Shown here: in pieces, positions 44,044 to 52,868 of the stretch
Numbering within the stretch: the first letter of the stretch is position 1
Layout of the letters: each line of letters opens with the position of its first letter
Assembly: GCA_019090895.1 (NCBI GenBank)
Contig: JAHRVB010000086.1
Coordinates: 1-52,868 of the forward strand
DNA: 52,868 nt
From: Kangiellaceae bacterium
Lineage (GTDB): Bacteria > Pseudomonadota > Gammaproteobacteria > Enterobacterales > Kangiellaceae
Direction of reading: 5' to 3'
Notes under the pieces: generated by a model
The model's database searches: none
Told to the model about the DNA's origin: nothing
What the model saw: the letters and a program-made list of their open reading frames with translations, nothing else
Program-made: the position numbers and the translations under genes

Positions 44044-45447
44044 TTGTTGTCAAAAAATATAATTTCTAAATCACTTATTTTACTGGTAATTATTTGCCTT
44101 GTTTGGCTATACCCAACAATCAATAATGCGCTTTACACCGCAACAGGGTTTAGTGCTAAGAATTTATGTTCAGGCCATTTCATTAGTGGCTTAAAACTAG
44201 ATATCGTGATGAAGGAAGCACTAATTCCTGTTTCTAGCACTTTTGGTTGGGTAAATTATCGGATAGATAAAGATAACAAGACTATCGTAACTAATATTCT
44301 AGGGGTATTCGAAAGACGCTCAGTATTTCACAAAGGTATTGGTTGTACCTTGCTTGCTCCAGGACAAAAATTTAGCGCATTATCCGTTGAGCAATTTCAA
44401 TATCAAATGCCACAAGAATCCATTCCATGGCCTGAGGGATTAGCAGAAATCAACTTAAATAAAATGGATAGCCGATATAGTCAAATTAGTGATTTAGTCA
44501 ATAAATCCTTTAACAGTCAAATTGCAGAGAGTGAAGTAAGAACTAAGGCTATATTAGTGATTCATAATGGTCAGTTGGTCGCAGAAAAATACAGTCAAGA
44601 CGTGGACAAAAATACTCCTCTGTTAAGCTGGTCGATGGCTAAGAGTGTCACTAATTTGCAGATTGCTCTTTTGGTTAAAGACAACGAATTATCTTTGGAT
44701 TCTTCTCTCGACATTCCTGGTTGGAACAATGACAGTCGAAAAACGATCACTTTAGAACACCTCCTAACAATGAGTAGTGGCTTGGAATTTAATGAAACCT
44801 ATGGTGTGGGAAGTGATGCGTCAGTGATGCTCTCGGTAGCGGACAGTGCTGATGAGTATGCTCGTAACAAACCACTCGCGGATACTCCCGGTGAGCGATG
44901 GTCATATTCAAGTGGAACGACCAATATATTATCTGGAATTATCAAACGCAAGTTTAAGGGGGATCTACAAAAGTACTATGATTACCCACATCAACGACTG
45001 TTTTGGCCTTTAGGCATTACCAGTGTACAGATAGAAATGGACGCTTCCGGAACAAATGTAGGTTCGTCCTATATGTACGCTACTGCAAGGGATTGGGCTA
45101 AATTAGGACAGTTTCTTTTGCAAAAGGGAGTTTGGAAAGGTCAGCAGATTTTACCAAAGAACTGGGTAGATTACTCGACTACACCAACCCAATCGGATCC
45201 TCAAAACCGGTACGGAGCACAGATTTGGCTTAATAGAAATCCCGATGATAATAATGTGAGTCGAAGATGGTCGACCGTTCCTGAAGATGCATTTTTTATG
45301 TCAGGATTTCAAGGGCAAAACGTCGTTATCATCCCTTCAAAACAGTTAGTTTTTGTTCGTTTAGGTTTTACCACTCCAGGCCACGATAATGGTGTCGAAG
45401 CGATTATGTCGGGTGTTATCAGTATTCTAGATTCAGAGAGTCTTTGA
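44044..45447 (+). CDS. serine hydrolase, beta-lactamase (class C) fold
   Basis: A 467-residue membrane-anchored or exported protein. A hydrophobic segment near the N-terminus (SLILLVIICLVWLY) is followed by a beta-lactamase-fold hydrolase domain (about residues 140-460). The nucleophile motif is S197-M-A-K200 (WSMAKS) and the tyrosine motif is YSSGTTN. The family covers esterases, D-amino-acid peptidases and lactamases, and the substrate is unknown. I choose the TTG at 44044 because AAGGGG lies six bases before it. Another TTG at 44014 would add ten residues but has no site. Confidence 0.8.
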   Translation: MLSKNIISKSLILLVIICLVWLYPTINNALYTATGFSAKNLCSGHFISGLKLDIVMKEALIPVSSTFGWVNYRIDKDNKTIVTNILGVFERRSVFHKGIGCTLLAPGQKFSALSVEQFQYQMPQESIPWPEGLAEINLNKMDSRYSQISDLVNKSFNSQIAESEVRTKAILVIHNGQLVAEKYSQDVDKNTPLLSWSMAKSVTNLQIALLVKDNELSLDSSLDIPGWNNDSRKTITLEHLLTMSSGLEFNETYGVGSDASVMLSVADSADEYARNKPLADTPGERWSYSSGTTNILSGIIKRKFKGDLQKYYDYPHQRLFWPLGITSVQIEMDASGTNVGSSYMYATARDWAKLGQFLLQKGVWKGQQILPKNWVDYSTTPTQSDPQNRYGAQIWLNRNPDDNNVSRRWSTVPEDAFFMSGFQGQNVVIIPSKQLVFVRLGFTTPGHDNGVEAIMSGVISILDSESL

Positions 45448-45461
45448 TTTTGAGCTAAGAG

Positions 45462-46187
45462 CTAATTAAACACCAACACTAAAAAGTAAAAAAGCTGGAA
45501 ATGAATAAAGTAGATATGAATACTGTATTTTCCTGTCCAGCAGAGAAGTTTTGTAACCCATGAATTTGATTCCCAAGTCTTAATTACGTGAGAGTCCTTT
45601 GATTCAGCTAGTTTTGAACCTAAAAATAATCCAGTGAGTACAAATCCAAACCAGGGTATTAAAGGGGCGAAATCATCGCTGTATCGGAATTCAGATGTAA
45701 TACCTAGTAAGCTAAGTAGCACAGAATCACTGGATGCTATCGAGAACTTAAAACCAACTAAAAGACAAACGCTTCCTAGTATCAAATTTACCCATTTCAA
45801 TCGAATAAAGATCAATCCGAGTAAACTACTTACAAATATTAAATGTAAAATTCCAAAATAGACAAAATAGCTAGGTCTGACCCACCAACTAAACAAGCTA
45901 ATTAAACTAGCGTAAAGAGCCAGTAAGCCAAGGCGATATAGGTAGTTACGATTAAAGGCGCTGTTACGTCGTGAGAGGAAAAGACCAATCCCGACTAAGT
46001 TAAGAAATAATAGGATAATAACCGAGCGAAATGTTATCCAGAAAATGCTTGTGGAGAAATTTGCTTGCAAATAACCCAGTTGAGCTAAACCAAAACAAAA
46101 GTGATAAATTAACATTAGGGCAATGGCTATCCCTCTAATTGCGTCGAGTGCGTTATATCGTGGATATGTTTTTTCGAGAGTATTCAT
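45462..46187 (-). CDS. DUF1624 (heparan-alpha-glucosaminide acetyltransferase-like) membrane protein
   Basis: A 241-residue polytopic membrane protein. The opening RYNALDAIRGIAIALMLIYHF is the signature of DUF1624/YeiB-type proteins related to the lysosomal heparan N-acetyltransferase, and about seven hydrophobic segments follow. The true function in bacteria is not established. The ATG at 46187 gives the usual distance to the signature. An in-frame TTG at 46223 would add 12 residues, and neither has a good ribosome binding site. It is convergent with the serine hydrolase, with only 14 bases between the stops. Confidence 0.72.
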   Translation of the reverse strand: MNTLEKTYPRYNALDAIRGIAIALMLIYHFCFGLAQLGYLQANFSTSIFWITFRSVIILLFLNLVGIGLFLSRRNSAFNRNYLYRLGLLALYASLISLFSWWVRPSYFVYFGILHLIFVSSLLGLIFIRLKWVNLILGSVCLLVGFKFSIASSDSVLLSLLGITSEFRYSDDFAPLIPWFGFVLTGLFLGSKLAESKDSHVIKTWESNSWVTKLLCWTGKYSIHIYFIHFQLFYFLVLVFN

Positions 46188-46403
46188 TGTATAGCTATTA
46201 CAATACGAGAGATTGGTGGTCAATGAATTGATTACCGGTGTTCGTATTTTTCATTATAAAATTGTATGTTAAAGTAATGACAAGAACGAAGCAATTATTG
46301 TTCAAGATAGCTAATCTCTCGCCGAAAGAATTGGACGGTGGTCAGTTTACAGAGTCTTTTAGAACGACAACATGAATTTCAGTCAAATTTGAAGAGTTTT
46401 TTA

Positions 46404-46820
46404 ATGATAAACAAGATTAAAATTACGATAGTATGCAGTTTACTCGCACTTATCCTATTGTCAGCTTGTAGTTCTAGGTCTACCGAAGAATATGTGGATT
46501 ATTTTTATTCACAAAAATTGGACGATAATTCTAATCAGTTCACCTATATACTTTACTTAGGTAATGATGGGAAATCGATTGAGCAGCATCAAAAAGACCA
46601 TGCTTCAATAAGTACAGAGAAGTCTAGACCTCCGAAAAATAGCCCCAAAAAAAGTAATGATAAAGAAGATGAATTCACTTCTTTGGCTTTTAGAATGGAA
46701 GAAGAAGCTTTTAGGCGATTAGACCGCATGTTACTCGAAAAAGAATTCTGCGCGCTAGAACCTAGCTATGATAAAAGCCAATATACATGGCTTCGTTACA
46801 CTATAAAAGGTAAATGTTAA
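46404..46820 (+). CDS. hypothetical lipoprotein
   Basis: A 138-residue protein I do not recognise. The N-terminus is a lipoprotein signal (ITIVCSLLALILLSACSS, lipobox LSAC), followed by a polar, lysine-rich linker (about residues 60-90) and a C-terminal segment with two cysteines. The start is the ATG at 46404, with GAAGAG seven bases upstream; an ATG 66 bases earlier would put 22 unlike residues before the signal peptide. It lies 71 bases before the DUF4097-like gene and may share its transcript. Confidence 0.65.
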   Translation: MINKIKITIVCSLLALILLSACSSRSTEEYVDYFYSQKLDDNSNQFTYILYLGNDGKSIEQHQKDHASISTEKSRPPKNSPKKSNDKEDEFTSLAFRMEEEAFRRLDRMLLEKEFCALEPSYDKSQYTWLRYTIKGKC

Positions 46821-46891
46821 TCTTGATTAACTCAGTGAATATCTATAATCTCAATGAATTAATGGACTCCAATAAAAGAACTTAGATATCA

Positions 46892-47797
46892 ATGACGACT
46901 ACTCAAATATTTAAATTTACCAAAAGCTTAGCGGTTGCTTTCCTATTCGTTACCACTCTTAAATCTACAGTGCTTTTTGCGGAGCAAAAAATCAATCTCG
47001 AGAGTTACGACTGGAATGGCGCGATACCCGAGTCTAATGTTGTTCATGTGATAAACCACTATGGGGATATTCGATCTCGAAGTAATAGTGAGAATAAAGT
47101 TCACTTGCACGCTAGTTATCAAGAAATAGGTGATAGCCCCGTTAAACCTGAATTTGTTATATCGGTCATCCAAGGTAATCTAACGATTGAAGTCAAATAC
47201 AATCAACTTATTTTTGACTCGAAAAATCGTCTAAGAGGGCGCACTGATTTGTCCGTATTGTTCCCTCCTAGAGTGAAAATAATAGCGGAAACAAAAGATG
47301 GAATGATAAAAATAGATAAATCAGCGAGTCAAGTAGATGCCCGCTCAGACTCTGGTTCCATTAAGCTGACGACCACAGGAATGTTTCAGGTGAATAGCGA
47401 TTCTGGCAATATTTCCCTTCGGTTGCGTGGCATGCATACCGCGGGAAAATCATACGCAAAATCAATTTCCGGAACAATCGTTGCTGATATTTTTGATGAT
47501 ATGGATTTACGTCTAACTGCAAAGTCGGCTGCTGCAGTACTCTTCAATGGTAACAATATGAATGATCGTGCGGTATATCGAAGTCAGGGTAAAGCGACCT
47601 CAATAGTAGACTTTTATAGTCAAACTGGCGAAGTGAGGGTAAACATTGTAAAGCCACCAACATTAGTTAAATCAGTCAAGCCAACAGTGAATAATATCGA
47701 TCTGAGAGATGCCCAGCAAAGTCCACTTTGGAAACCTGGTGATCCTGTAAAAGAAATCAATCCTAAGAAAGATAATCGTAGCAAGAAAGGTCGATGA
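46892..47797 (+). CDS. secreted DUF4097-like beta protein with C-terminal NIDLR motif
   Basis: A 301-residue exported protein with a signal peptide ending near VLFA. Residues 45-240 look like a DUF4097-type right-handed beta repeat (YGDIRSRSNSE, DGMIKIDKSASQVDARSDSGSIKLTTTG, VNSDSGNISLRLRG). The C-terminal tail (267-287: NNIDLRDAQQSPLWKPGDPVK) is similar to a segment near the N-terminus of the next gene product, which is not expected from either domain family. The end is very basic (KKDNRSKKGR). The function is unknown; the shared motif links it with the PKD protein. Confidence 0.65.
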   Translation: MTTTQIFKFTKSLAVAFLFVTTLKSTVLFAEQKINLESYDWNGAIPESNVVHVINHYGDIRSRSNSENKVHLHASYQEIGDSPVKPEFVISVIQGNLTIEVKYNQLIFDSKNRLRGRTDLSVLFPPRVKIIAETKDGMIKIDKSASQVDARSDSGSIKLTTTGMFQVNSDSGNISLRLRGMHTAGKSYAKSISGTIVADIFDDMDLRLTAKSAAAVLFNGNNMNDRAVYRSQGKATSIVDFYSQTGEVRVNIVKPPTLVKSVKPTVNNIDLRDAQQSPLWKPGDPVKEINPKKDNRSKKGR

Positions 47798-48291
47798 GCA
47801 TTAAGATACAAGGTAATCGAACCAAGTAAAAGAATGGTTAGTTGAACGAATGCGAGAGCTGTAATTTAGTTTAATATTTCGCAGAAGGCTAACATTTTTA
47901 AAATTCCCAGTTCATCCTATTGAAAGTATTCAGAAGTAAGACGTAAAGCTCAGCGTTAGTTCAAACTTCTAATTAAAAATCTACTTTTTAATGCTAGGAT
48001 ATTCTATCCTGCATTAAATGATTGTGAGCACATGTTTGTCTAAGTCGACTTCGACCCTGCGTTTGACAATTTAGAGACTAAATTATTTGTATCTATTCCT
48101 CTTCGTCTAATTCTTATCATTTTTCAACAATCACAACAAAATCTTAATACAGCGTATAGAATGGCGGAAGTGTGAACTATTTACGTGTCAATCAACAGAT
48201 AGTTTTAGTATATTCAGATGGCTAATAAGTACAACTCATATTTCATAATAAAAAACAACAAACCTATCACAACAAAGGAAGTGACGAGACC
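47798..48291. other. intergenic region before the PKD protein gene
   Basis: 494 bases with no credible gene. It contains the hairpin at 47989-48016. The last 100 bases are AT-rich and probably hold the promoter of the PKD gene, whose ribosome binding site is AAAGGAAG. Confidence 0.4.
47989..48016. repeat. 12-bp stem-loop with one bulge
   Basis: TAATGC-T-AGGATA pairs with TATCCT-GCATTA around a TTC loop; only a single T is unpaired. Neither strand has a T-run after it, so it is not a standard terminator. It could be a transcription-factor dyad or an mRNA-end structure for the gene upstream. Confidence 0.55.
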
Positions 48292-51200
48292 ATGAATAAA
48301 CATCTATCGCCGCTCAAAAGTTTAACTGCCATATCGTTAATGCTTGTTGGTTCAAGCGTTGGCATGGCTGCACAAGCTGCTGAGCAATCTGCTAAACCTT
48401 GGATGTCTGAAAAAGTGACACCAAATAAAGTAAATATTGACTTACGAGGAATTAAAAACTCTCCCCAATGGAATCCAGGTGAAGCAGTCAAGGATATGCC
48501 TCGACGCCGATTCGATCCTAGTTATGTGACTCCAAGTGCTCCGAGAAATCCTGTTTCAATAAAGACCGACAGATTGATGACGTCTCAGAAAGCGATGTCG
48601 CTTACCGCGAACAAGAATAGTCGCGCAATCGAATTACAGTTTGAAGGCAGTGGTTACACTGGTGTCAACCCGCCGGATACCACAGGAGATGTAGGTTTAG
48701 ATTATTACATTCAATCTATTAACGGTTCGAGTGGCTCTATCTTTACTATCTACGATAAAGCAACTGGTTCGCTTGTAAGTGGACCTACTAATATGGAAAC
48801 ACTTGGTAGCGGCAACTGTGCGACAGGTGCTGGCGATCCAATCGTTCTATTTGATGAAATGGCTAATCGATGGATGTTAAGCGAGTTCTCAAGCTTCGGT
48901 AACAATCTTTGTGTTTATATTTCTCAAACTTCTGATCCGATAAGTGGCGGTTGGTATGCGTATTCTTTCACCGCCCCTAGCTTCCCTGATTACCCTAAAT
49001 ATGGTGTTGGAGTAGATGCTTATTATGTTGGAACTAACGAAACTAGTTCAGCGGTGTACGCATTAGATAGAGAAGCGATGTTGGCGGGGGACTCTGCATC
49101 AATGATTAGATTGGCAGTCGCTGATTTAGCAGGGTTTGGATTTCAAATGATTCAGCCAGCCGATCATGATGGAATTAACGACATGCCAGCAGGAACTCCT
49201 GGTTACTTTTTAAGGCATCGAGACGATGAAGTTCACAATGCATCTTCTAATAATCCGAATGAAGATTATGTTGAATTGTGGGAGTTCAGTGCCGATTTTG
49301 ATAACACTGCGAATGCAACATTTACTAAAGTTGCTGATTTTGCAGTCGCAGAATTTGATTCAGATCTTTGTGGACTTGTCTCTTTCTCATGTTTTCCTCA
49401 GGCAGGATCAAGTTCTACTTTAGATCCACTTCGTGAAGTGGTTATGTTTAGAGCCCAATACCGCAATCACAATTCCCACGAATCAATCGTTGGTAACTTT
49501 GTGACAGATGTCGATGGTACAGACCACGGTGGTATTCGTTGGTTTGAACTACGCCGAGAGGGTGGTAGCTGGAGTCTTCATCAGGAAGGTACTTACTCGC
49601 CAGATAGTAAAAATCGTTGGATGGGTTCGATTGCCATGGACAAAGACGGAAACATGGCGCTTGCCTATAGTTGGGGTAGTAGTTCTGATTTTCCTGGTAT
49701 CCGATATACTGGCCGACTTGGCACTGATGTTACCGGAGTGATGACGGAAGCAGAAGCTGTTTTAGTTGACGGAACGGATGGAAACTCTAGTAATCGCTGG
49801 GGTGATTACAGTCACCTTTCTGTTGATCCCGAAGATGAGTGCACGTTCTGGTATACCAACCAATTCGGTAAGCAGAATGGACAGTGGGGTACTCATATTT
49901 CGAGTTTCAAATTTGATTCATGTGGTACAGGAACTGGTGAAAACCAAACTCCTACGGCTTCGTTTACTAATTCTTGTTCATTGCTAGATTGTACTTTTGA
50001 TGGGAGCGCGAGCTCTGATAGCGATGGAACAATCGCGTCTTATGATTGGGACTTCGGCGATGGCAGCACAGCAACGGGCAGCTCACCTAGTTATTCATAT
50101 ACCTCTGATGGAACATACACAGTTTCATTGACCGTCACTGATGATGAAGGAGCTACAGATACTTCGACTGAGTCTATCTTTGTAAGTACAGCCAATCAAA
50201 CACCAGAATCCGGATTTGCTTTTGTAGCGACAGAATTAAGCGTAGAATTTACGGATTCTAGTTCTGATTCGGATGGCACTGTCGACAGTTGGAGCTGGGA
50301 CTTCGGTGACGGAAATACATCGACTTCACAGAACCCAATTCACGATTATTCGTCTGAGGGGACATATACAGTTTCATTGACCGTTACTGATAATGGTGGA
50401 TTGACGGATTCGACTGATCAAACGGTTTCAGTTAATTTGGATAATATCCCGCCTATCTCTAATTTCACATATTTAACCAGCGATCTTGAAGTTACCTTCA
50501 CGGATAGCAGTAGTGATACAGATGGTTCAGTTGACTCTTGGAGTTGGGATTTTGGAGATGGAAATTCGTCTTCATCACAAAACCCAGTACATAACTACGT
50601 TACTGACGGAAACTATACTGTCACATTAACAGTAACTGACGACCAGGGCGCAACTAACCCAAGTAGTCAAACGGTTACCGTTGAAAATACAAGTGGTACG
50701 GTGTCAGGTGGTTTTACAGAAACAGATGTAAGTCCTGCAAACGGAGAGATATTGTCTTACACTATTGAGGTACCTGCTGGTGCAACTTCGTTAGAAGTTG
50801 ATATTTCAGGTGGAACTGGAAATGCTGATTTAGCAATTAATTTTGGTTCAACTCCGAGTAGAACAGATAATGACTGTTTAGAAGTTGGAGCGGGTAATAC
50901 ACATAGTTGTGAAATTACCAACCCCGCTGAAGGTACTTGGTTTATCGTTGTTCGTGGAGCTTCGGCTTCCTCCGGGGTTGAGCTAAATGCATATTGGTTT
51001 GCTGTGGCGGCTGGTAACATTACGCCTGCTGCCGATTTTACCTTTAGCACTGCAGATTTAGAGGCAAGCTTTACTGATGCTAGTAGTGATAGCGACGGTA
51101 CTATTGTTGCTTACGATTGGGATTTCGGAGACGGTAATACATCAACGTCTTCAGACCCCATCAACCTGTATGCAACTGCTGGTACTTATAGCGTTAATCT

Positions 51201-51582
51201 AACTGTTACTGATGACGAAGGCGCAACTGATACTTCGACGCAGAGCGTGACTGTATCAGAAGCGGGAACGGGAACAAGTGGTGGATTTACTGAAACCGGA
51301 ATAAGTCCGGCTAGAGGAGAAAATATTTCATACACTATAGAGGTTCCTGCTGGAGCTGATAGTCTTGAAATAGATACTTCAGTAGGCACAGGTAACGTTG
51401 ACTTAGTTGTTAATTTTGGGTCGTTACCAACCCGTTTTGATAATGATTGCATCGAGCAAGGAGCAGGAAATGTACATAACTGTACTTTGACTAACCCTCA
51501 GGCCGGCACATGGTACATTATCGTACGCGGCGCGTCGGCTTCTACTGACGTTCAGTTAGATGCTTATTGGTATGATAATTAA
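48292..51582 (+). CDS. large secreted PKD/PPC-domain protein
   Basis: A 1096-residue exported protein with a signal peptide ending near AAQA (about 29). A short region (47-68) carries the NIDLR...SPQWNPG motif. Residues 115-540 form a propeller-like domain I cannot name (GVNPPDTTGDVGLDYYIQ, GDPIVLFDEMANRW). Three PKD domains follow (each with WDFGDG), then a PPC (bacterial pre-peptidase C-terminal) domain, a fourth PKD and a second PPC. PKD and PPC domains usually bind polysaccharide or protein surfaces beside secreted enzymes. No protease or glycosidase active-site motif is visible. A ribosome binding site (AAAGGAAG) precedes the ATG. Confidence 0.82.
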   Translation: MNKHLSPLKSLTAISLMLVGSSVGMAAQAAEQSAKPWMSEKVTPNKVNIDLRGIKNSPQWNPGEAVKDMPRRRFDPSYVTPSAPRNPVSIKTDRLMTSQKAMSLTANKNSRAIELQFEGSGYTGVNPPDTTGDVGLDYYIQSINGSSGSIFTIYDKATGSLVSGPTNMETLGSGNCATGAGDPIVLFDEMANRWMLSEFSSFGNNLCVYISQTSDPISGGWYAYSFTAPSFPDYPKYGVGVDAYYVGTNETSSAVYALDREAMLAGDSASMIRLAVADLAGFGFQMIQPADHDGINDMPAGTPGYFLRHRDDEVHNASSNNPNEDYVELWEFSADFDNTANATFTKVADFAVAEFDSDLCGLVSFSCFPQAGSSSTLDPLREVVMFRAQYRNHNSHESIVGNFVTDVDGTDHGGIRWFELRREGGSWSLHQEGTYSPDSKNRWMGSIAMDKDGNMALAYSWGSSSDFPGIRYTGRLGTDVTGVMTEAEAVLVDGTDGNSSNRWGDYSHLSVDPEDECTFWYTNQFGKQNGQWGTHISSFKFDSCGTGTGENQTPTASFTNSCSLLDCTFDGSASSDSDGTIASYDWDFGDGSTATGSSPSYSYTSDGTYTVSLTVTDDEGATDTSTESIFVSTANQTPESGFAFVATELSVEFTDSSSDSDGTVDSWSWDFGDGNTSTSQNPIHDYSSEGTYTVSLTVTDNGGLTDSTDQTVSVNLDNIPPISNFTYLTSDLEVTFTDSSSDTDGSVDSWSWDFGDGNSSSSQNPVHNYVTDGNYTVTLTVTDDQGATNPSSQTVTVENTSGTVSGGFTETDVSPANGEILSYTIEVPAGATSLEVDISGGTGNADLAINFGSTPSRTDNDCLEVGAGNTHSCEITNPAEGTWFIVVRGASASSGVELNAYWFAVAAGNITPAADFTFSTADLEASFTDASSDSDGTIVAYDWDFGDGNTSTSSDPINLYATAGTYSVNLTVTDDEGATDTSTQSVTVSEAGTGTSGGFTETGISPARGENISYTIEVPAGADSLEIDTSVGTGNVDLVVNFGSLPTRFDNDCIEQGAGNVHNCTLTNPQAGTWYIIVRGASASTDVQLDAYWYDN
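49954..51579 (+). repeat. PKD and PPC domain repeats
   Basis: Inside the large secreted protein, four PKD units of about 80 residues and two PPC units of about 105 residues are arranged PKD-PKD-PKD-PPC-PKD-PPC. The two PPC units are very alike (SGGFTET, SYTIEVPAGA, WFIVVRGASAS / WYIIVRGASAS), which suggests duplication of a PKD-PPC pair. Confidence 0.75.
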
Positions 51583-51602
51583 TCATTTCTGATAGTAAAA
51601 CA

Positions 51603-51634
51603 AAAAAAGGCCAACATATGTTGGTTTTTTTTTG
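51603..51634 (+). terminator. rho-independent terminator after the PKD gene
   Basis: CCAACAT / ATGTTGG is preceded by seven A's and followed by nine T's. It lies about 25 bases after the stop codon. The symmetry (A-run and T-run) may let it act in both directions. Confidence 0.9.
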
Positions 51635-51838
51635 CCTAAATGATCACAATTACGGAGGGCGGTTGTCATCTAGTACAATAAATTCAGCACAAAGTTATCT
51701 ATCAATACAGCTCAAATGATGTCTCCACTTTCCTTGTAATTCACTTTCTAAATGTGCACAAAAGAAATTGCATATTCTCAATTGATTCGAGGAGAATTGG
51801 CTAAAACTATCTTTGCTAGAGGTCAAATATTTTGGTGA

Positions 51839-52868
51839 CTAATTTTCTGACTTCAAGACTCGAGTTTTAGCAATAACAGACTCTAAAAGTATAGGGTTGT
51901 CTGATTCACTGCTTACTAACGTCATTCGGCCATCTTGTAATTGGTTATTTAATTCACTCCCGGATAGTTCAATCAGCTTAATTCCTTGTCGATCAACAAA
52001 GATATAACTGTCTTTGGAAACTATACGAGCAGCTAGTTTGCAATTTGTAGACTGCTTTAAGGATTTTAGTCGAAGCCAAGATCCTACTGAAAGTTCGATG
52101 GCGGTAGGGATTGATATGACAGACATTCCATTTTTAGGAATAACTTTCGAAATCGGAGTAGAGTTATTTTCCAGGGGAGGCAATTCGTTTTTAGCGACAA
52201 TTGGCTTTATGTTAGAGTTTGTTTTCAAATCTTTAGTAAGAGCATCTTTATTCACTTTATCTGCGATCGAGCTTTTTTCAGCATGCTCTGCTTCAACGAT
52301 CGTCTGTTTTTGCTTTTTTCGCATATCTAGATAAGTTTTAAAATCTTTGAGTGCGAGTTTTATGGAGGGCGTTAAAAGGTCAGGCGTAATAAATGGCACC
52401 ACCGCATTACTCTTTAATAGTGCTAGTAAATTCGAAGCTGTTAGCTGGTGCGATTTTTGAGCAGATTGGTCAACGAATATATATTCACCGTTATCAGCGC
52501 TGATATAGATTAATTTACTTAGACTAGACTCATTAAACATATACCACTGGTCTATGGCGACGTTTTGTTCGAGTTCCAGCCGTTTTGTATTTTCTTCCAA
52601 TTCTGTATCTTGCTTTAAATACTCAGATTTAATCGACTCATAAATTAGTTTGATTTGTTCGGAGTCCATGATTAGCCACTGATTAGTGTTTGAGTCTATG
52701 ACACTCTCAGTTAGAATTGATGATTCTAACAGGTCGATTGGAAGACACGACTGGGATTTTTGATTAATTTCTTCGATCGACTCAGATGATTCTAATTCGC
52801 TCTTAACTGAAGTTTCGAGTTTTGATAGTTGCTTATCTGCGTTCGTATCTGATGGTTTAACAGATGGT
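51839..52868 (-). CDS. DUF1631-like protein, C-terminal part (runs off window)
   Basis: The reading frame ends at 51839 and stays open to the right edge of the window; there is no stop between 52669 and 52868. The gene is therefore partial and its start lies outside. The ATG at 52669 is probably internal. The visible part has two similar modules, AIDQWYMFNESS...GEYIFVDQS and LSVGSWLRLKSL...DSYIFVDRQGIKLIELSG. They resemble the C-terminus of DUF1631 proteins, large cytoplasmic proteins of unknown role in gammaproteobacteria, and are separated by a charged linker. No signal peptide or membrane segment is visible in this part. Confidence 0.6.
   Translation of the reverse strand, partial: PSVKPSDTNADKQLSKLETSVKSELESSESIEEINQKSQSCLPIDLLESSILTESVIDSNTNQWLIMDSEQIKLIYESIKSEYLKQDTELEENTKRLELEQNVAIDQWYMFNESSLSKLIYISADNGEYIFVDQSAQKSHQLTASNLLALLKSNAVVPFITPDLLTPSIKLALKDFKTYLDMRKKQKQTIVEAEHAEKSSIADKVNKDALTKDLKTNSNIKPIVAKNELPPLENNSTPISKVIPKNGMSVISIPTAIELSVGSWLRLKSLKQSTNCKLAARIVSKDSYIFVDRQGIKLIELSGSELNNQLQDGRMTLVSSESDNPILLESVIAKTRVLKSEN

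Overview
The window is a chromosomal segment of an AT-rich (roughly 40% GC by eye) Gram-negative bacterium. The gene order fabD-fabG-acpP-fabF-pabC-mltG-tmk-holB-pilZ-tatD, the TonB-dependent receptors, the lipoproteins and a Prc-type tail-specific protease all point to a free-living, probably marine gammaproteobacterium. I cannot assign a genus. No rRNA, tRNA, insertion sequence or CRISPR array was seen.

Left part (1-4456): an alpha/beta hydrolase with a cysteine nucleophile, an Lrp/AsnC regulator next to methionine gamma-lyase, and a DUF2384 antitoxin/RES toxin pair whose toxin begins with a 15-bp tandem repeat.

Central part (4460-23031): the main point of interest, a two-armed locus that reads as a complete phytate (inositol hexakisphosphate) utilisation system. 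The leftward arm is iolC/J-iolD-iolE-phytase-iolA. The rightward arm is iolR-iolB-iolG, followed by a TonB-dependent receptor, a purple acid phosphatase lipoprotein, an organophosphate:phosphate antiporter-type (GlpT-like) transporter, a small lipoprotein and an inositol-monophosphatase-family enzyme. The enzymes cover every step from phytate to DHAP plus acetyl-CoA. No ordinary inositol permease is present. The GlpT-like carrier keeps both phosphate-binding arginines and a cytosolic inositol monophosphatase lies downstream, so I infer that inositol enters as a phosphate ester. The divergent iolC/iolR region holds a perfect 8+8 bp dyad (CTGGAATATTTATTCCAG) whose core recurs upstream of the receptor gene. 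This suggests one IolR regulon.

Next (23099-30000): a PepSY protein with an OmpR-type response regulator and histidine kinase, a decayed stretch that may be a second PepSY gene, a second TonB-dependent receptor and a YbdG-like mechanosensitive channel.

30349-38997 is the fatty-acid synthesis/housekeeping cluster. It starts at fabD, with no fabH or plsX beside it, and a FadR-like dyad precedes acpP. It is followed by a YiiX-like papain-fold protein, glutaryl-CoA dehydrogenase, the Prc protease, a serine beta-lactamase-fold hydrolase and a DUF1624 membrane protein.

The right end (46404-52868) has a small lipoprotein, a DUF4097-like secreted protein and a large PKD/PPC secreted protein that share an unexplained NIDLR...SPxWxPG motif. 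Last comes the C-terminal part of a DUF1631-like protein that runs off the window on the minus strand.
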